The position numbers and the translations under genes were made by a program. The notes beneath the pieces are model-generated. The model was not told where the DNA came from. It saw nothing but the letters and a program-made list of their open reading frames with translations, and made no database searches. A stretch of DNA of 64,000 nt from Flammeovirgaceae bacterium (GTDB taxonomy: Bacteria; Bacteroidota; Bacteroidia; Cytophagales; Cyclobacteriaceae): NCBI GenBank assembly GCA_016712035.1, contig JADJRT010000004.1:186001-250000 (forward strand), given 5' to 3'. This document shows positions 29,701 to 38,700 of the stretch, in pieces. How positions within the stretch are numbered: position 1 is the stretch's first letter; every line of letters starts with the position of its first letter.

Positions 29701-31473
29701 TCATGCTCTGCATTTCGAATATTTGTGCCAATATTGACGACATGAAATTCTAAACCTAGCTGGGTAAATTGTTCGCATATAACACTACAAACATCCAAAA
29801 TTTCTTCACTCTTGTGCATGGCCAAGGATTTGCTGCGCACTCTTTCCAATGCTGCTTCGATCTGCGCTTCTCTTGTCTGCGCTTCTGCTTTTTTGCAGAT
29901 CGAGAAAGCGGGTATAGGTTTGTTCAAACACTTTGGCGAAGCGTTTGAAGATTTCATGTGCTTCGGGCACATGTTCTAATGTGATGAACAATAGGTACCC
30001 ATATTTAAAGTAAGCAACATGATCTATTTGTCGTGTAGGAAAGACCCACCGCTTTCCTTTAGTTTCCTTAAGGCTTCACCCATAATAGGAATTGTACACA
30101 AGTAATCGTAATGCACGGCACATCCCTTGCCTGCAAATTCTTCAATGATCAATGATTCTCCTTTTTGCCCGGCTTTAAAGTATTTAAGAAAAACATTTTC
30201 TCTTGGTGTTTTATAGACAGGCAAAGTTCCGGATTCAGAACTAAACCATTCAGTCGATTCATTTTCACCATAAATATTAAATGCACAGCCCCTCGTTTGT
30301 ATACCCAACGCTCTGACTTGTTGATCTAATAGAAAGGATGCTTCAGCGAGTTCATCACTATTTTGCATTGCCATCGTTCTAGCTCGTACTCTTTCTAAAG
30401 CCAATTCAATCTCTGCTTCCCTTGCCTGGGCTTCTGCTTTAGCAATATCCGTATATCGCTGATAAGAAAGATTGAATACATTCCGAAAACGCTTTAATAA
30501 CTGTAATTGTGAGTTATCAATTTTTCCAAAATTTGAAATGCCTATGTTTCCAACACCTACTGAGAAAAAATAGTAGTTTATTTCTTTTGCCTTGAGAAGT
30601 CTTTTATCATACACTTGACCTGATTTTTTCCTAAAAGTTAAAAACTCAGCCAATGCTTTTCCTTTCACCACCACTTCTGCAAATGAATCATTTGATTTCC
30701 TGATTCGTTTCAGAAAAGATTCAACGACTGTATTCCCTTTGCACGGTATTGTTGCAATTTTCCCTCCTGTAAAGTCAGAATAATCGTAATCATCGAAATT
30801 TCTTTTTCATCATTAAAAATATGAATAAGAGCACAGCGCATATCTTTGAAGCCTGCTTTATAAAGCTCTTTAAATAAGACCTCACAAATATTGAGCAAAT
30901 CATCAGGTTTACTCATGGCCATGGCCACCGTTCGCACTCGCTCTAAGGCTGTTTCAATTTCGAGTTCTCGATTTTTTCTTCCAACTCAATGGTTCGCCTT
31001 TTAATGGCATCTTTGAGTTTGAGGTTCTCTTCTTCTATTTTTTCAATGGCAATATTTTCTCCGTCTTGCGCTCTAAGATCGGGGAAGGATGAATGCTGAT
31101 GAATGATTTTCCATTTCCCACTCTTTTCATGAAGAGTAGTAGAGGCTCTGAATTTGGAAAAGAAAATCCATTTTCTACCGGACTTCGCGTATAGATCGCA
31201 CTGCTCATTAATCAACACACTCGCTTCCAGCCATTCTTTCCTAATCACCCGCTTTCGCATTTCCAGTTGACCCGCAACCTGATCAATGGTGTCATGAAGA
31301 AACTTGACTGCATCTTTCTTATTGAAAAAGACTTCTGTTTCCGCACTGCCTACCTGCGTGTATTTAGGATCGAGCAAGGCAGCCATACTCGCAATATCTC
31401 CTTTCAGATAGCCATCCCAATACGCGTTGTACACTTTTAGAATTTCGGCTTGCTGTTTTTTAGTGAGTTTCAT
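26781..31473 (-). CDS. Giant cytoplasmic sensor histidine kinase with SnoaL-like N-terminus and six repeated sensory modules; four frame breaks
   Basis: About 1563 aa from ATG 31473 (MKLTKKQQAE). Residues about 1-145 resemble a SnoaL/DUF4440 NTF2-like fold (YWDGYLKGDIASMAALLDPK). Six modules of about 190 aa follow, each opened by a helical ALERVRxxxMAM-type signature: ALERVRTVAMAM, ALERVRARTMAM, ALERVRSKSLAM, ALERVRSRTMAM, SLERVRGKAMAM, SLDRVRAEIASM. Then come HisKA (GELTAGIAHEIQNPLNFV) and HATPase_c (FFTTKPTGQGTGLGLSLSYD). There is no TM segment. Breaks lie near 30960 (six A for seven), 30700, 30035 and 29895 (six A for five). It stops 12 bases before the TPR kinase. Confidence 0.8.
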
Positions 31474-31687
31474 AGAGATAAATAATGCGTTGCGAAACAA
31501 GAATTGTATCTCAAGCTCACAAGAATATCCCTCAGGTTAGGTATGACACAATACCTGTATCTTTAAAGATAGAATTTATCTGTGGTTTCTCTGTATTATG
31601 GGATGTTTTTAAAGGCTCTACCCTGCCGGAGAAGCAAGAAATAAACCTTCTGGTTAAACCAAATGAAGTCCAAACTGTTATACTAAC

Positions 31688-31861
31688 ATGTTTTCATTCC
31701 TAAAATCCGACCCAGTCAAGAAGCTGGAAGCCAAGCGAACAAAATTGCTCGAAGAAGCTATGCATATCCAACGATCGGGCGATCTTAAATTGTATGCCCT
31801 AAAAATGGATGCCATTGATAAACTTGAAAAAGAAATTGAAGCACTTCGATCAGGTAAATAA
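31688..31861 (+). CDS. Lacal_2735 family small protein
   Basis: 57 aa: MFSFLKSDPVKKLEAKRTKL, then LLEEAMHIQRSGDLKLYALK and a C-terminal KMDAIDKLEKEIEALRSGK. This matches the short all-helical Lacal_2735 family (DUF6435) of Bacteroidota, of unknown function. A TATACT lies 6 bases before the ATG. The photolyase frame starts one base after this stop codon, so the two form an operon. Confidence 0.8.
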   Translation: MFSFLKSDPVKKLEAKRTKLLEEAMHIQRSGDLKLYALKMDAIDKLEKEIEALRSGK

Positions 31862-31862
31862 G

Positions 31863-33158
31863 TTGGCTATTGATTCTTCCACTGCGCTATTCTGGCTTAG
31901 AAGAGACTTGCGTTTGCAAGATAATGCTGGCCTCTACCATGCATTGAAAGAAAATACAAGCGTTATTCCCATTTTCATTTTTGACATTGTTATTCTTGAA
32001 AAACTGGAAGACAAAACCGACCTCAGAGTGCAGTTTATCCATCAGTCGCTTACGCAGCTGCAACAGCAACTGAATGAGCTGGGCAGTTCTTTGCTTGTCT
32101 TCCATGGAAACCCTGTTGAAATCTTTCAAACTCTGCAACCCAAGGCGATTTACACAAACCAAGATTATGAGCCCTACGCGCAACTTCGTGATAGCAAGAT
32201 AAAAGCGATTCTGGAAAAGAAGAGTGTTCCATTCCACACGTTCAAGGATCAGGTAATATTTGAAAAAGATGAAGTTCTAAAAGATGATGGAAGGCCTTAT
32301 ACGGTGTTCACGCCATACAGTCGCAAGTGGAAATCAAACTTGACTGATCTCCATTTGAAGAAGTATCCCTCAGAGAAATATTTTAGTTCATTTAAGAAAA
32401 TAAAACCAACTACCCTACCTACCCTTCCAGAGCTTGGCTTCGAAGAAACACTGACTGCCTTTCCCGAGCGGGTTATCAAACAAGCAATTATTGAAAAGTA
32501 TGATACGCAACGAAACTTTCCCGCTATAGCAGGAACTACCAAATTAAGTGTACACCTGCGTTTTGGTACGGTAAGCATTCGCAACCTGGCCCGTATAGCC
32601 CAAAATAAAAATGAGGTTTGGTTCAACGAATTAATCTGGCGCGATTTCTACCAAATGATTCTTTGGCATTTTCCAACTGTGGTAAGGCAAGCCTTCAAGC
32701 CCGCTTACGATAGAATCGAATGGCGGAATGATCTGAAAGAATTTGAACTGTGGCGCCAGGGTAATACAGGCTATCCTATTGTAGATGCCGGCATGCGCGA
32801 ACTCAATACCACGGGCTTTATGCACAACCGTGTGCGCATGATTGTTGCTAGTTTTCTTACCAAACATCTTTTGATTGATTGGCGCTGGGGCGAGGCATAC
32901 TTTGCACAAAAGCTGCTCGACTTTGATTTAGCGGCCAACAATGGGGGTTGGCAATGGGCAGCCGGTTCGGGGTGCGATGCAGCCCCGTACTTTCGAGTGT
33001 TCAATCCAACTTTGCAAACAGAAAAATTTGATTCGGAATTAGTGTATGTTAAAAAATGGGTCCCTGAATTAAATACAAAAGAGTATCGTAAACCCATGGT
33101 TGACCACGCCTTCGCCAGAGAACGGGCTTTGAAAGTGTACAAGGAGGGCCTCGGGTAA
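31863..33158 (+). CDS. phrB: Deoxyribodipyrimidine photolyase / cryptochrome family
   Basis: 431 aa if read from the TTG at 31863. An in-frame ATG at 31809 would overlap the upstream gene by 53 bases and add 18 residues not seen in the family. The N-terminal antenna domain starts STALFWLRRDLRLQDN. The FAD-binding domain has FNELIWRDFYQMILW, NTTGFMHNRVRMIVASFL, DFDLAANNGGWQWAAGSG and FRVFNPTLQTEKFD, with the Trp and Asn residues of class I photolyases. It repairs UV-induced pyrimidine dimers using blue light. Photolyase genes often belong to CarH/LitR regulons, and a CarH-like gene is 18 kb away. Confidence 0.92.
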   Translation: MAIDSSTALFWLRRDLRLQDNAGLYHALKENTSVIPIFIFDIVILEKLEDKTDLRVQFIHQSLTQLQQQLNELGSSLLVFHGNPVEIFQTLQPKAIYTNQDYEPYAQLRDSKIKAILEKKSVPFHTFKDQVIFEKDEVLKDDGRPYTVFTPYSRKWKSNLTDLHLKKYPSEKYFSSFKKIKPTTLPTLPELGFEETLTAFPERVIKQAIIEKYDTQRNFPAIAGTTKLSVHLRFGTVSIRNLARIAQNKNEVWFNELIWRDFYQMILWHFPTVVRQAFKPAYDRIEWRNDLKEFELWRQGNTGYPIVDAGMRELNTTGFMHNRVRMIVASFLTKHLLIDWRWGEAYFAQKLLDFDLAANNGGWQWAAGSGCDAAPYFRVFNPTLQTEKFDSELVYVKKWVPELNTKEYRKPMVDHAFARERALKVYKEGLG

Positions 33159-33197
33159 ATTTATACACCCATATTTCTTACCTTAAGAATCAATTAC

Positions 33198-34650
33198 ATG
33201 AAAATACTACTCACAGGATCAACGGGGTATATTGGCAGAAGGCTTTTGCCTGTGCTGCTGGCAAGCGGACATGAGGTGATTTGCCTGGTGCGTGACCAAC
33301 GTAGATTTGATTGGGAAGATTTTTCAAAAGAAGATTTAGCCAGGATTTCAGTTGTGCAGGGCGATCTTTCAAATTCTCAATCGCTTGATTTGGTTCCGGT
33401 AGACTTTGATGTGGCCTACTACCTGGTCCACTCCATGACCTCATCGACCAAAGATTTCAAAACATCTGAAATGGAATCGGCCAGCAATTTTGTTCACCTT
33501 TTAGACCGAAGTGCGGCCAAGCAAATAATTTATCTGAGCGGAATCGTAAATGATGATCACTTATCCACACATTTACAATCGAGAAAAAATGTAGAAGACA
33601 TTTTAAGAACAGCGCAGGCCCCGACCACCGTATTGCGTGCGGCTATTATCATAGGATCGGGCAGTGCATCCTTTGAAATAATTCGCGACTTGGTTGAGAA
33701 GCTGCCTGTTATGATTGCCCCACGTTGGTTAAAAACACGCTGCCAACCGATAGGTATTCGCAATGTGATTGAATACCTGCAAGGAGTTATGTTAAAACCG
33801 GAAACGTTTAATCAATCTTTCGACATTGGTGGAGCAGATATTCTTACCTACAAACAAATGCTCCTGGAGTATGCAGCTGTTAGAAATTTAAAAAGGTATA
33901 TCATCACCGTGCCCGTACTATCTCCAAATTTATCTTCACTTTGGCTCTATTTCGTTACCTCTACTTCCTATTCTCTTGCAAGGAATTTGGTTTCAAGTAT
34001 GAAAAATGAAGTGGTGTGCCAGGATACCCGAATAAAAAATATTGTACCTGTTAGCATTTTCAATTATACCCAAGCCCTTCAACTGGCATTTAATAAAATA
34101 AATAAGAAAGAAATTATTTCAAGTTGGAAAGATGCTATCTCCAAAGACACCTTGCGAAATACTTTTCTCGATAACCAAGAAGTTCCGAAACATGGCGTAC
34201 TTACAGATAAGCGGGTTGTCGAATTTACAAGGCCACTACAAGAGGTAATCGAGAATCTTTGGTGCATTGGAGGCGAACGCGGCTGGTATTATGGTAACTG
34301 GATGTGGCGCATTCGTGGAGTAATAGATAAAATGGTAGGGGGGTGTTGGCTTGCGCAGAGGACGGAGAAGTGAAGTGGATCTAAAGCCAGGCGATGCGCT
34401 TGACTTTTGGCGCGTAATACTTGCTGATAAAGAAAACGGAAGACTGTTACTTTTTGCTGAAATGAAATTACCCGGTGATGCGTGGCTTGAATTTCGGCTT
34501 AAAGAAACCAATGGCAAAAAAGTTTTAATACAAACCGCCACTTTCCAACCGCTGGGTTTGTGGGGCCGGCTTTACTGGTATCTCGTTTTACCTTTTCATG
34601 GAATTATTTTTCCACGAATGGCGGCTTCCCTAGTTAACACAAAAGTATAA
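33198..34650 (+). CDS. NAD(P)-binding SDR with DUF2867 domain; one frame break
   Basis: About 483 aa when 33198 to about 34345 and about 34345 to 34650 are joined. The N-terminal Rossmann fold starts ILLTGSTGYIGRRLLPVLLA (about 3-22) with VPVDFDVAYYLVHSM, the YbjT-like NAD(P)H-binding layout. The C-terminal DUF2867 part includes YGNWMWRIRGVIDKM, then DALDFWRVILADKENGRLLL and GRLYWYLVLPFH. The break is a run of six G (34338-34343) where five restore the frame. The function of the family is not known. It follows the photolyase by 39 bases and such SDRs are common in light-stress gene sets. Confidence 0.82.
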
Positions 34651-34651
34651 T

Positions 34652-35095
34652 TCAATCCCAAACAAATTTCCAGGTACCATCCGGCTGCCGTTTCCATACC
34701 GTATGAAAAAAGCCTTCGCTGGTTTGGGTATTACCTACTGAATCTGTTGCCGTGTATACATACTTTCCATAGGTATATCCTAAATCACCTGATGAAGAAA
34801 CATCCACAAAATCAGGCTTCCATGTTAAGGATACGTTCTCCGCTTTCGTATTAGAAATGAAATAATCCTTTAACGCAGATTTACCATGAATCAGATTATT
34901 GTTTCGTAGCACGGTTACATCTTCGGCAGCAAATGTTACAAAGGCTTGTTGAATGCCTGCAACTTGTGATAACGAATCGAAAGCGCGCTCGGCTTCGCGA
35001 ATCTCTTGCTTCCAAACTTCTGTTTGAACTTGGTTTTGATTACGTGAGCAGGAAGTAAAAATGAGTATACCTAAGAATACAAATAGATTTTTCAT
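34652..35095 (-). CDS. DUF4440 / SnoaL-like NTF2-fold lipoprotein
   Basis: 147 aa with a lipoprotein signal (FLGILIFTSCSRNQ, Cys at about 16). The remainder is an NTF2-like fold: EAERAFDSLSQVAGIQQAF, DVTVLRNNNLIHGKSALKDY, GDLGYTYGKYVYTATD and a final WKRQPDGTWKFVWD, as in DUF4440/SnoaL_3 proteins. Role unknown. It meets the SDR gene convergently and lies 2 bases after the cytochrome/LRR gene in the same direction, so it may be the last gene of that operon or of its own unit. Confidence 0.82.
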   Translation of the reverse strand: MKNLFVFLGILIFTSCSRNQNQVQTEVWKQEIREAERAFDSLSQVAGIQQAFVTFAAEDVTVLRNNNLIHGKSALKDYFISNTKAENVSLTWKPDFVDVSSSGDLGYTYGKYVYTATDSVGNTQTSEGFFHTVWKRQPDGTWKFVWD

Positions 35096-35097
35096 AA

Positions 35098-37179
35098 CTA
35101 ATAAAAAAAAACTTCATCAACAAAAAACCAACCATTCTTACCCTTGCCACTATGCCATGCTGGAAGTTTACTTACAGGCTTAGCAACAATCTTATAATAA
35201 GCATGATTAGAAGGATCAATCGAAACAGCAATCGCATCTACACGTTGCGGGCGATAGGCGGTGGGTTGCTTAACCTTAACTTCTTTGATCAATTTTAAAT
35301 GACTTCTATCCGTACCACCCCACACTTCAACATCGGTTGGCGGAAAAATATAACTTCCCAAATTATCGCCATAGCTGATTACTATTTTATTTAATGCAGG
35401 TGGGTTATCCCCAAAACTAAATCCAGCCTCGAAATTATTATCCCTGAAAGCCAACCACGATGATTCCTTTTGAATATCAATGAACCCCTTTTTTTCATCA
35501 GTCAGACTTGAAGCACCTAAGCCCGGATATTGCTGATCAGCCGGTAAAAGTAATTCGACATCCTTAGGCGCAATGCCATTAACAAAACAAGTGATCTCGA
35601 AGGGCGAGCTACAAAACCAACCTTCTTTGCATGCAATAGCCATTAGCTTAACAGTTTCCTTTGCTGGGATGGGGGTTTTATAAACTATTCCATCCACCGT
35701 GTCAGGCAAGGTTCCATTCAATGTATAATAAGTGGAAACGCCAGGCATCGAATGCTTTAATTCGATAGCTCCACCTGATTTGATAATTCCTTCATTAACC
35801 AACAAAGGTTTGGTCAGTCGCAGCATACTGGAATCTGTAAACAAGGAATATATGATTTCAACCTTTGGATAATCTTTAGCTAATTCAACAGCCTCCTCTT
35901 CCGTAACTTTAGTATTCCAAATAAACAGTTCATGTAAGGAGGGCAAATCAAGAAGTGGTTTGATCTGTTCAGAAGTTACAGATGTTCCCGATAAAGACAA
36001 AGATTTTAAATTCTTCAAAGACATAAGATCCGCTAAAGTTGCTCCGGTAATGTCAGTGAAATTCAAATTCAGTTTCTCAAGATTTTTAAACCTTTCAATG
36101 ATTTTTAATTGATCATCTGCCACTGGCATTTTTGAAAGACTCAAATTCACAAGCTGATCTTCAATTTCTTTTAATTCCAACAAAGAATTTGGTTTGTATG
36201 CGTCCCGAAGAAAATAATCAACCTGAACAGCCGAACTATTTACATATAGCGGAGTTACCGTACGAAACGGAGTGTTCAGATTTTCAATTACTTCTTGCGA
36301 TACTGAGGAAAAAGAATAAACCATTTCGATACTAGAAACATTCAACGTATTCATTTTAGCTGTAGACCACTTTCTAAGTGTATCCGTTTCTGAATATTCC
36401 GCTAACCTCTTATCAAAATCAGCTCCTGATCGGATCCATGATTCCAAAATAAATATTTCGTCAACAGTAAGTTGTGGTTTTCCATCCGGAGGCATGTGAT
36501 TATCATCGGATAGTGGAAGATGAATATAGTGAATCATTCGGCTTGAGTCGGGGTTACCCGCAACCCAAGGAACGCCATTCTCTCCACCTAATTTAAATTT
36601 CTCAATAGAAGTCATAATTAACTTACCCTTGGCCTTTCGTTCATTATGACAACTGAAACATTTCTTTTCCAGAATCGGGCTAACAGCAATTTCGTAGAGT
36701 GTTGATGTTTCAATCGAGAGTTTCTTTGCTGACACTTCCGTGATGGGCGCCAGAATAAATATGTAAAACACAACTTCTCCTTTTTTTACATTCTGATACC
36801 ATACTAAAAGAAAAAAAGCGATGAAACTTAAGATCGCACCACTGAGTCTATGCCAATACAAAGCATCCAAATCATAATCGCCTTGCACAGAAAGAAAAAA
36901 TCCGAACAAGGCCGTGACCGATGTAGACAAAGCCGTGAGCATCAATGAAACCAGCAGGGTTTTTTGAAATTGTTTTCTTCTAAACGTCTTTCGGATTACT
37001 ATTAAAACAAATAAAAAAAACAGGAACCCGATAGGAAGGTGTAATACCATGGGGTGCAATCTACCAGCCACTTGCAACCATGCTGGCAATTCAATCCTAT
37101 CTGCAAAAAATAAAAGAAAGAGAAGCAGTATCTGTATAAAGAGTGTGATGTTGATAACAAGGGAGGCAGTTCGTTTCAT
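35098..37179 (-). CDS. Membrane c-type cytochrome with LRR and CHB_HEX-like domains
   Basis: 693 aa. Residues 1-150 hold about four TM helices with RLHPMVLHLPIGFLFFL, as in DUF2231-type membrane proteins. Then comes a planctomycete-type cytochrome c domain (PSCyt1) with heme motif CFSCH (about 175) and HMPPDGKPQLT. Leucine-rich repeats follow (LEKLNLNFTDITGATLADLM, LKSLSLSGTSVTSEQIKPLL), then a beta-hexosaminidase C-terminal-like module (STYYTLNGTLPDTVDGIVYK) and a beta-rich end. It is first in transcription after DUF1501 and PSD1 genes with a 14-base gap. The set is known from planctomycetes and Bacteroidota but its role is unclear. Confidence 0.83.
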   Translation of the reverse strand: MKRTASLVINITLFIQILLLFLLFFADRIELPAWLQVAGRLHPMVLHLPIGFLFFLFVLIVIRKTFRRKQFQKTLLVSLMLTALSTSVTALFGFFLSVQGDYDLDALYWHRLSGAILSFIAFFLLVWYQNVKKGEVVFYIFILAPITEVSAKKLSIETSTLYEIAVSPILEKKCFSCHNERKAKGKLIMTSIEKFKLGGENGVPWVAGNPDSSRMIHYIHLPLSDDNHMPPDGKPQLTVDEIFILESWIRSGADFDKRLAEYSETDTLRKWSTAKMNTLNVSSIEMVYSFSSVSQEVIENLNTPFRTVTPLYVNSSAVQVDYFLRDAYKPNSLLELKEIEDQLVNLSLSKMPVADDQLKIIERFKNLEKLNLNFTDITGATLADLMSLKNLKSLSLSGTSVTSEQIKPLLDLPSLHELFIWNTKVTEEEAVELAKDYPKVEIIYSLFTDSSMLRLTKPLLVNEGIIKSGGAIELKHSMPGVSTYYTLNGTLPDTVDGIVYKTPIPAKETVKLMAIACKEGWFCSSPFEITCFVNGIAPKDVELLLPADQQYPGLGASSLTDEKKGFIDIQKESSWLAFRDNNFEAGFSFGDNPPALNKIVISYGDNLGSYIFPPTDVEVWGGTDRSHLKLIKEVKVKQPTAYRPQRVDAIAVSIDPSNHAYYKIVAKPVSKLPAWHSGKGKNGWFFVDEVFFY

Positions 37180-37193
37180 GAAGCGACTAATAT

Positions 37194-38642
37194 TTACACC
37201 AAAATACCCGGCACTACTTTCCCTGCCACATCGGTAAGTCGATATCTTCTTCCAAGATGTTTATAAGTCAACTGTTCATGATTTAGTCCCATCAAATGAA
37301 GTATTGTAGCATGAAAATCATTTACATGAACCGGGTCTTTCACAATATTATATCCAAACTCATCCGTTTCGCCATACACGATCCCAGGCTTTACACCTCC
37401 ACCTGCCATCCAAATCGTATAGGCGCGTGGATGATGATCGCGGCCATAATTCTCCTTCGACAAATCACCCTGACAATAATTAGTACGGCCAAACTCGCCA
37501 CCCCAAATCACCAACGTTTCATCTAATAAACCCCGTTGTTTTAAATCCATGATTAATGCTGCCGTAGATCGATCAACATCTTGCGCCTGTAAGGGCATCT
37601 CTCCTACCATGTTGCCGTGCTGATCCCAACCCTGATGATATAGTTGAACAAACCGAACGCCTGCTTCCGAAAGCTTTCGCGCCAATAAACAGTTTGCGGC
37701 ATACGTTCCAGGCATCAAGCAATCCGCTCCATACATTTTAACAATGTTGTCCGGCTCTTTCGTTAGATCGGTCAGTTCTGGTACAGCTGTTTGCATCCGA
37801 TAAGCCATCTCATATTGCTGTACCCGAGCCTGAATTTCAGGATCACCAAACTCTTTATAGTTTAACGCATTGAGCTGAGCTAGTTGGTCAAGCATGTTTC
37901 TTCGATCTGTGCGATCACGACCTTCCGGATCTCTTAAATACAACACTCGCTCTTCGCTGCTGCTGAATTGTACTCCTTGGTGTACGCTATCAAGAAAACC
38001 ATTAGTCCAAAGTTTAGAATACACTCCCTGGCCATTTCCGCGTCCGCGAGAAAGCAAAACACAATAAGCGGGAAGATTTTTATTTTCACTGCCTAAACCA
38101 TAACTCAACCACGCACCCATACTGGGCCGGTTCCCTTGCTGGGCACCTGTTTGCATGAAGGTAAGTGCCGGATCGTGATTGATAGCCTCCGTATGCATTG
38201 ATTTAATAATGCAGATGTCGTCCACCACCTTCGCGATGTTGGGAAACATTTCACTTACCCACGCACCCGACTTTCCATATTGATTGAACTTAAAATGAGA
38301 ACCCACTAACGGAAATTTCTCCTGGCCTGAAGTCATGCCCGTTAACCGTTGCCCCATACGAATAGAAGCCGGTAATTCTTCACCAGTCATTTTATTGAGT
38401 AAGGGCTTGTAATCAAAACTTTCGAGTTGTGAGGGTGCCCCATTTTGAAAAAGATAAATTATTCTTTTTGCCTTGGGTGCAAATTGTGGAAGTCCAAGAC
38501 TTTGCGTTGCTTCATTCGAGCTTGAAAATAAATCGGGAATAAGTAATGAGCCCAGTGCCACTGATCCCAGGCCTAAACTCACCTTACCCAAAAAATGTCT
38601 TCGGGTTACATGAAAACGATAGTTGGTGAATTCTTTACTCAT
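37194..38642 (-). CDS. DUF1501 sulfatase-like protein with Tat signal
   Basis: 482 aa. The N-terminus has a twin-arginine signal (RRHFLGKVSLGLGSVALGS, about 14-32). The body matches DUF1501 (PF07394): IIYLFQNGAPSQLESFDYKP, MHTEAINHDPALTFMQTG, RPSMGAWLSYGLG, VIWGGEFGRTNY and DHHPRAYTIWMAGGGVKPG. The fold is alkaline-phosphatase/sulfatase-like but substrates are not known. In planctomycetes such genes nearly always pair with DUF1549/DUF1553 (PSD1) cytochromes, as here (PSD1 gene 58 bases upstream). Confidence 0.92.
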   Translation of the reverse strand: MSKEFTNYRFHVTRRHFLGKVSLGLGSVALGSLLIPDLFSSSNEATQSLGLPQFAPKAKRIIYLFQNGAPSQLESFDYKPLLNKMTGEELPASIRMGQRLTGMTSGQEKFPLVGSHFKFNQYGKSGAWVSEMFPNIAKVVDDICIIKSMHTEAINHDPALTFMQTGAQQGNRPSMGAWLSYGLGSENKNLPAYCVLLSRGRGNGQGVYSKLWTNGFLDSVHQGVQFSSSEERVLYLRDPEGRDRTDRRNMLDQLAQLNALNYKEFGDPEIQARVQQYEMAYRMQTAVPELTDLTKEPDNIVKMYGADCLMPGTYAANCLLARKLSEAGVRFVQLYHQGWDQHGNMVGEMPLQAQDVDRSTAALIMDLKQRGLLDETLVIWGGEFGRTNYCQGDLSKENYGRDHHPRAYTIWMAGGGVKPGIVYGETDEFGYNIVKDPVHVNDFHATILHLMGLNHEQLTYKHLGRRYRLTDVAGKVVPGILV

Positions 38643-38667
38643 AGCCTCTATATTATAGCGTTGATAA

Positions 38668-38699
38668 ATTCGTAAATCGTCATTCGTAATTTGTAATTA
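38668..38699. repeat. Degenerate ATTCGTAA/ATCGTAATT repeat
   Basis: The 58-base gap between PSD1 and DUF1501 genes contains ATTCGTAAATCGT followed by ATTCGTAATTTGTAATTA. The same word family recurs, in both orientations, at 60593-60715. It looks like a short dispersed intergenic repeat. Confidence 0.45.
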
Positions 38700-38700
38700 C

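Noticed and set aside
31485..31703. 72-aa plus-strand ORF upstream of the Lacal_2735 gene
   Set aside because: It overlaps the start of the better supported Lacal_2735 gene and the likely promoter. No recognisable sequence features.
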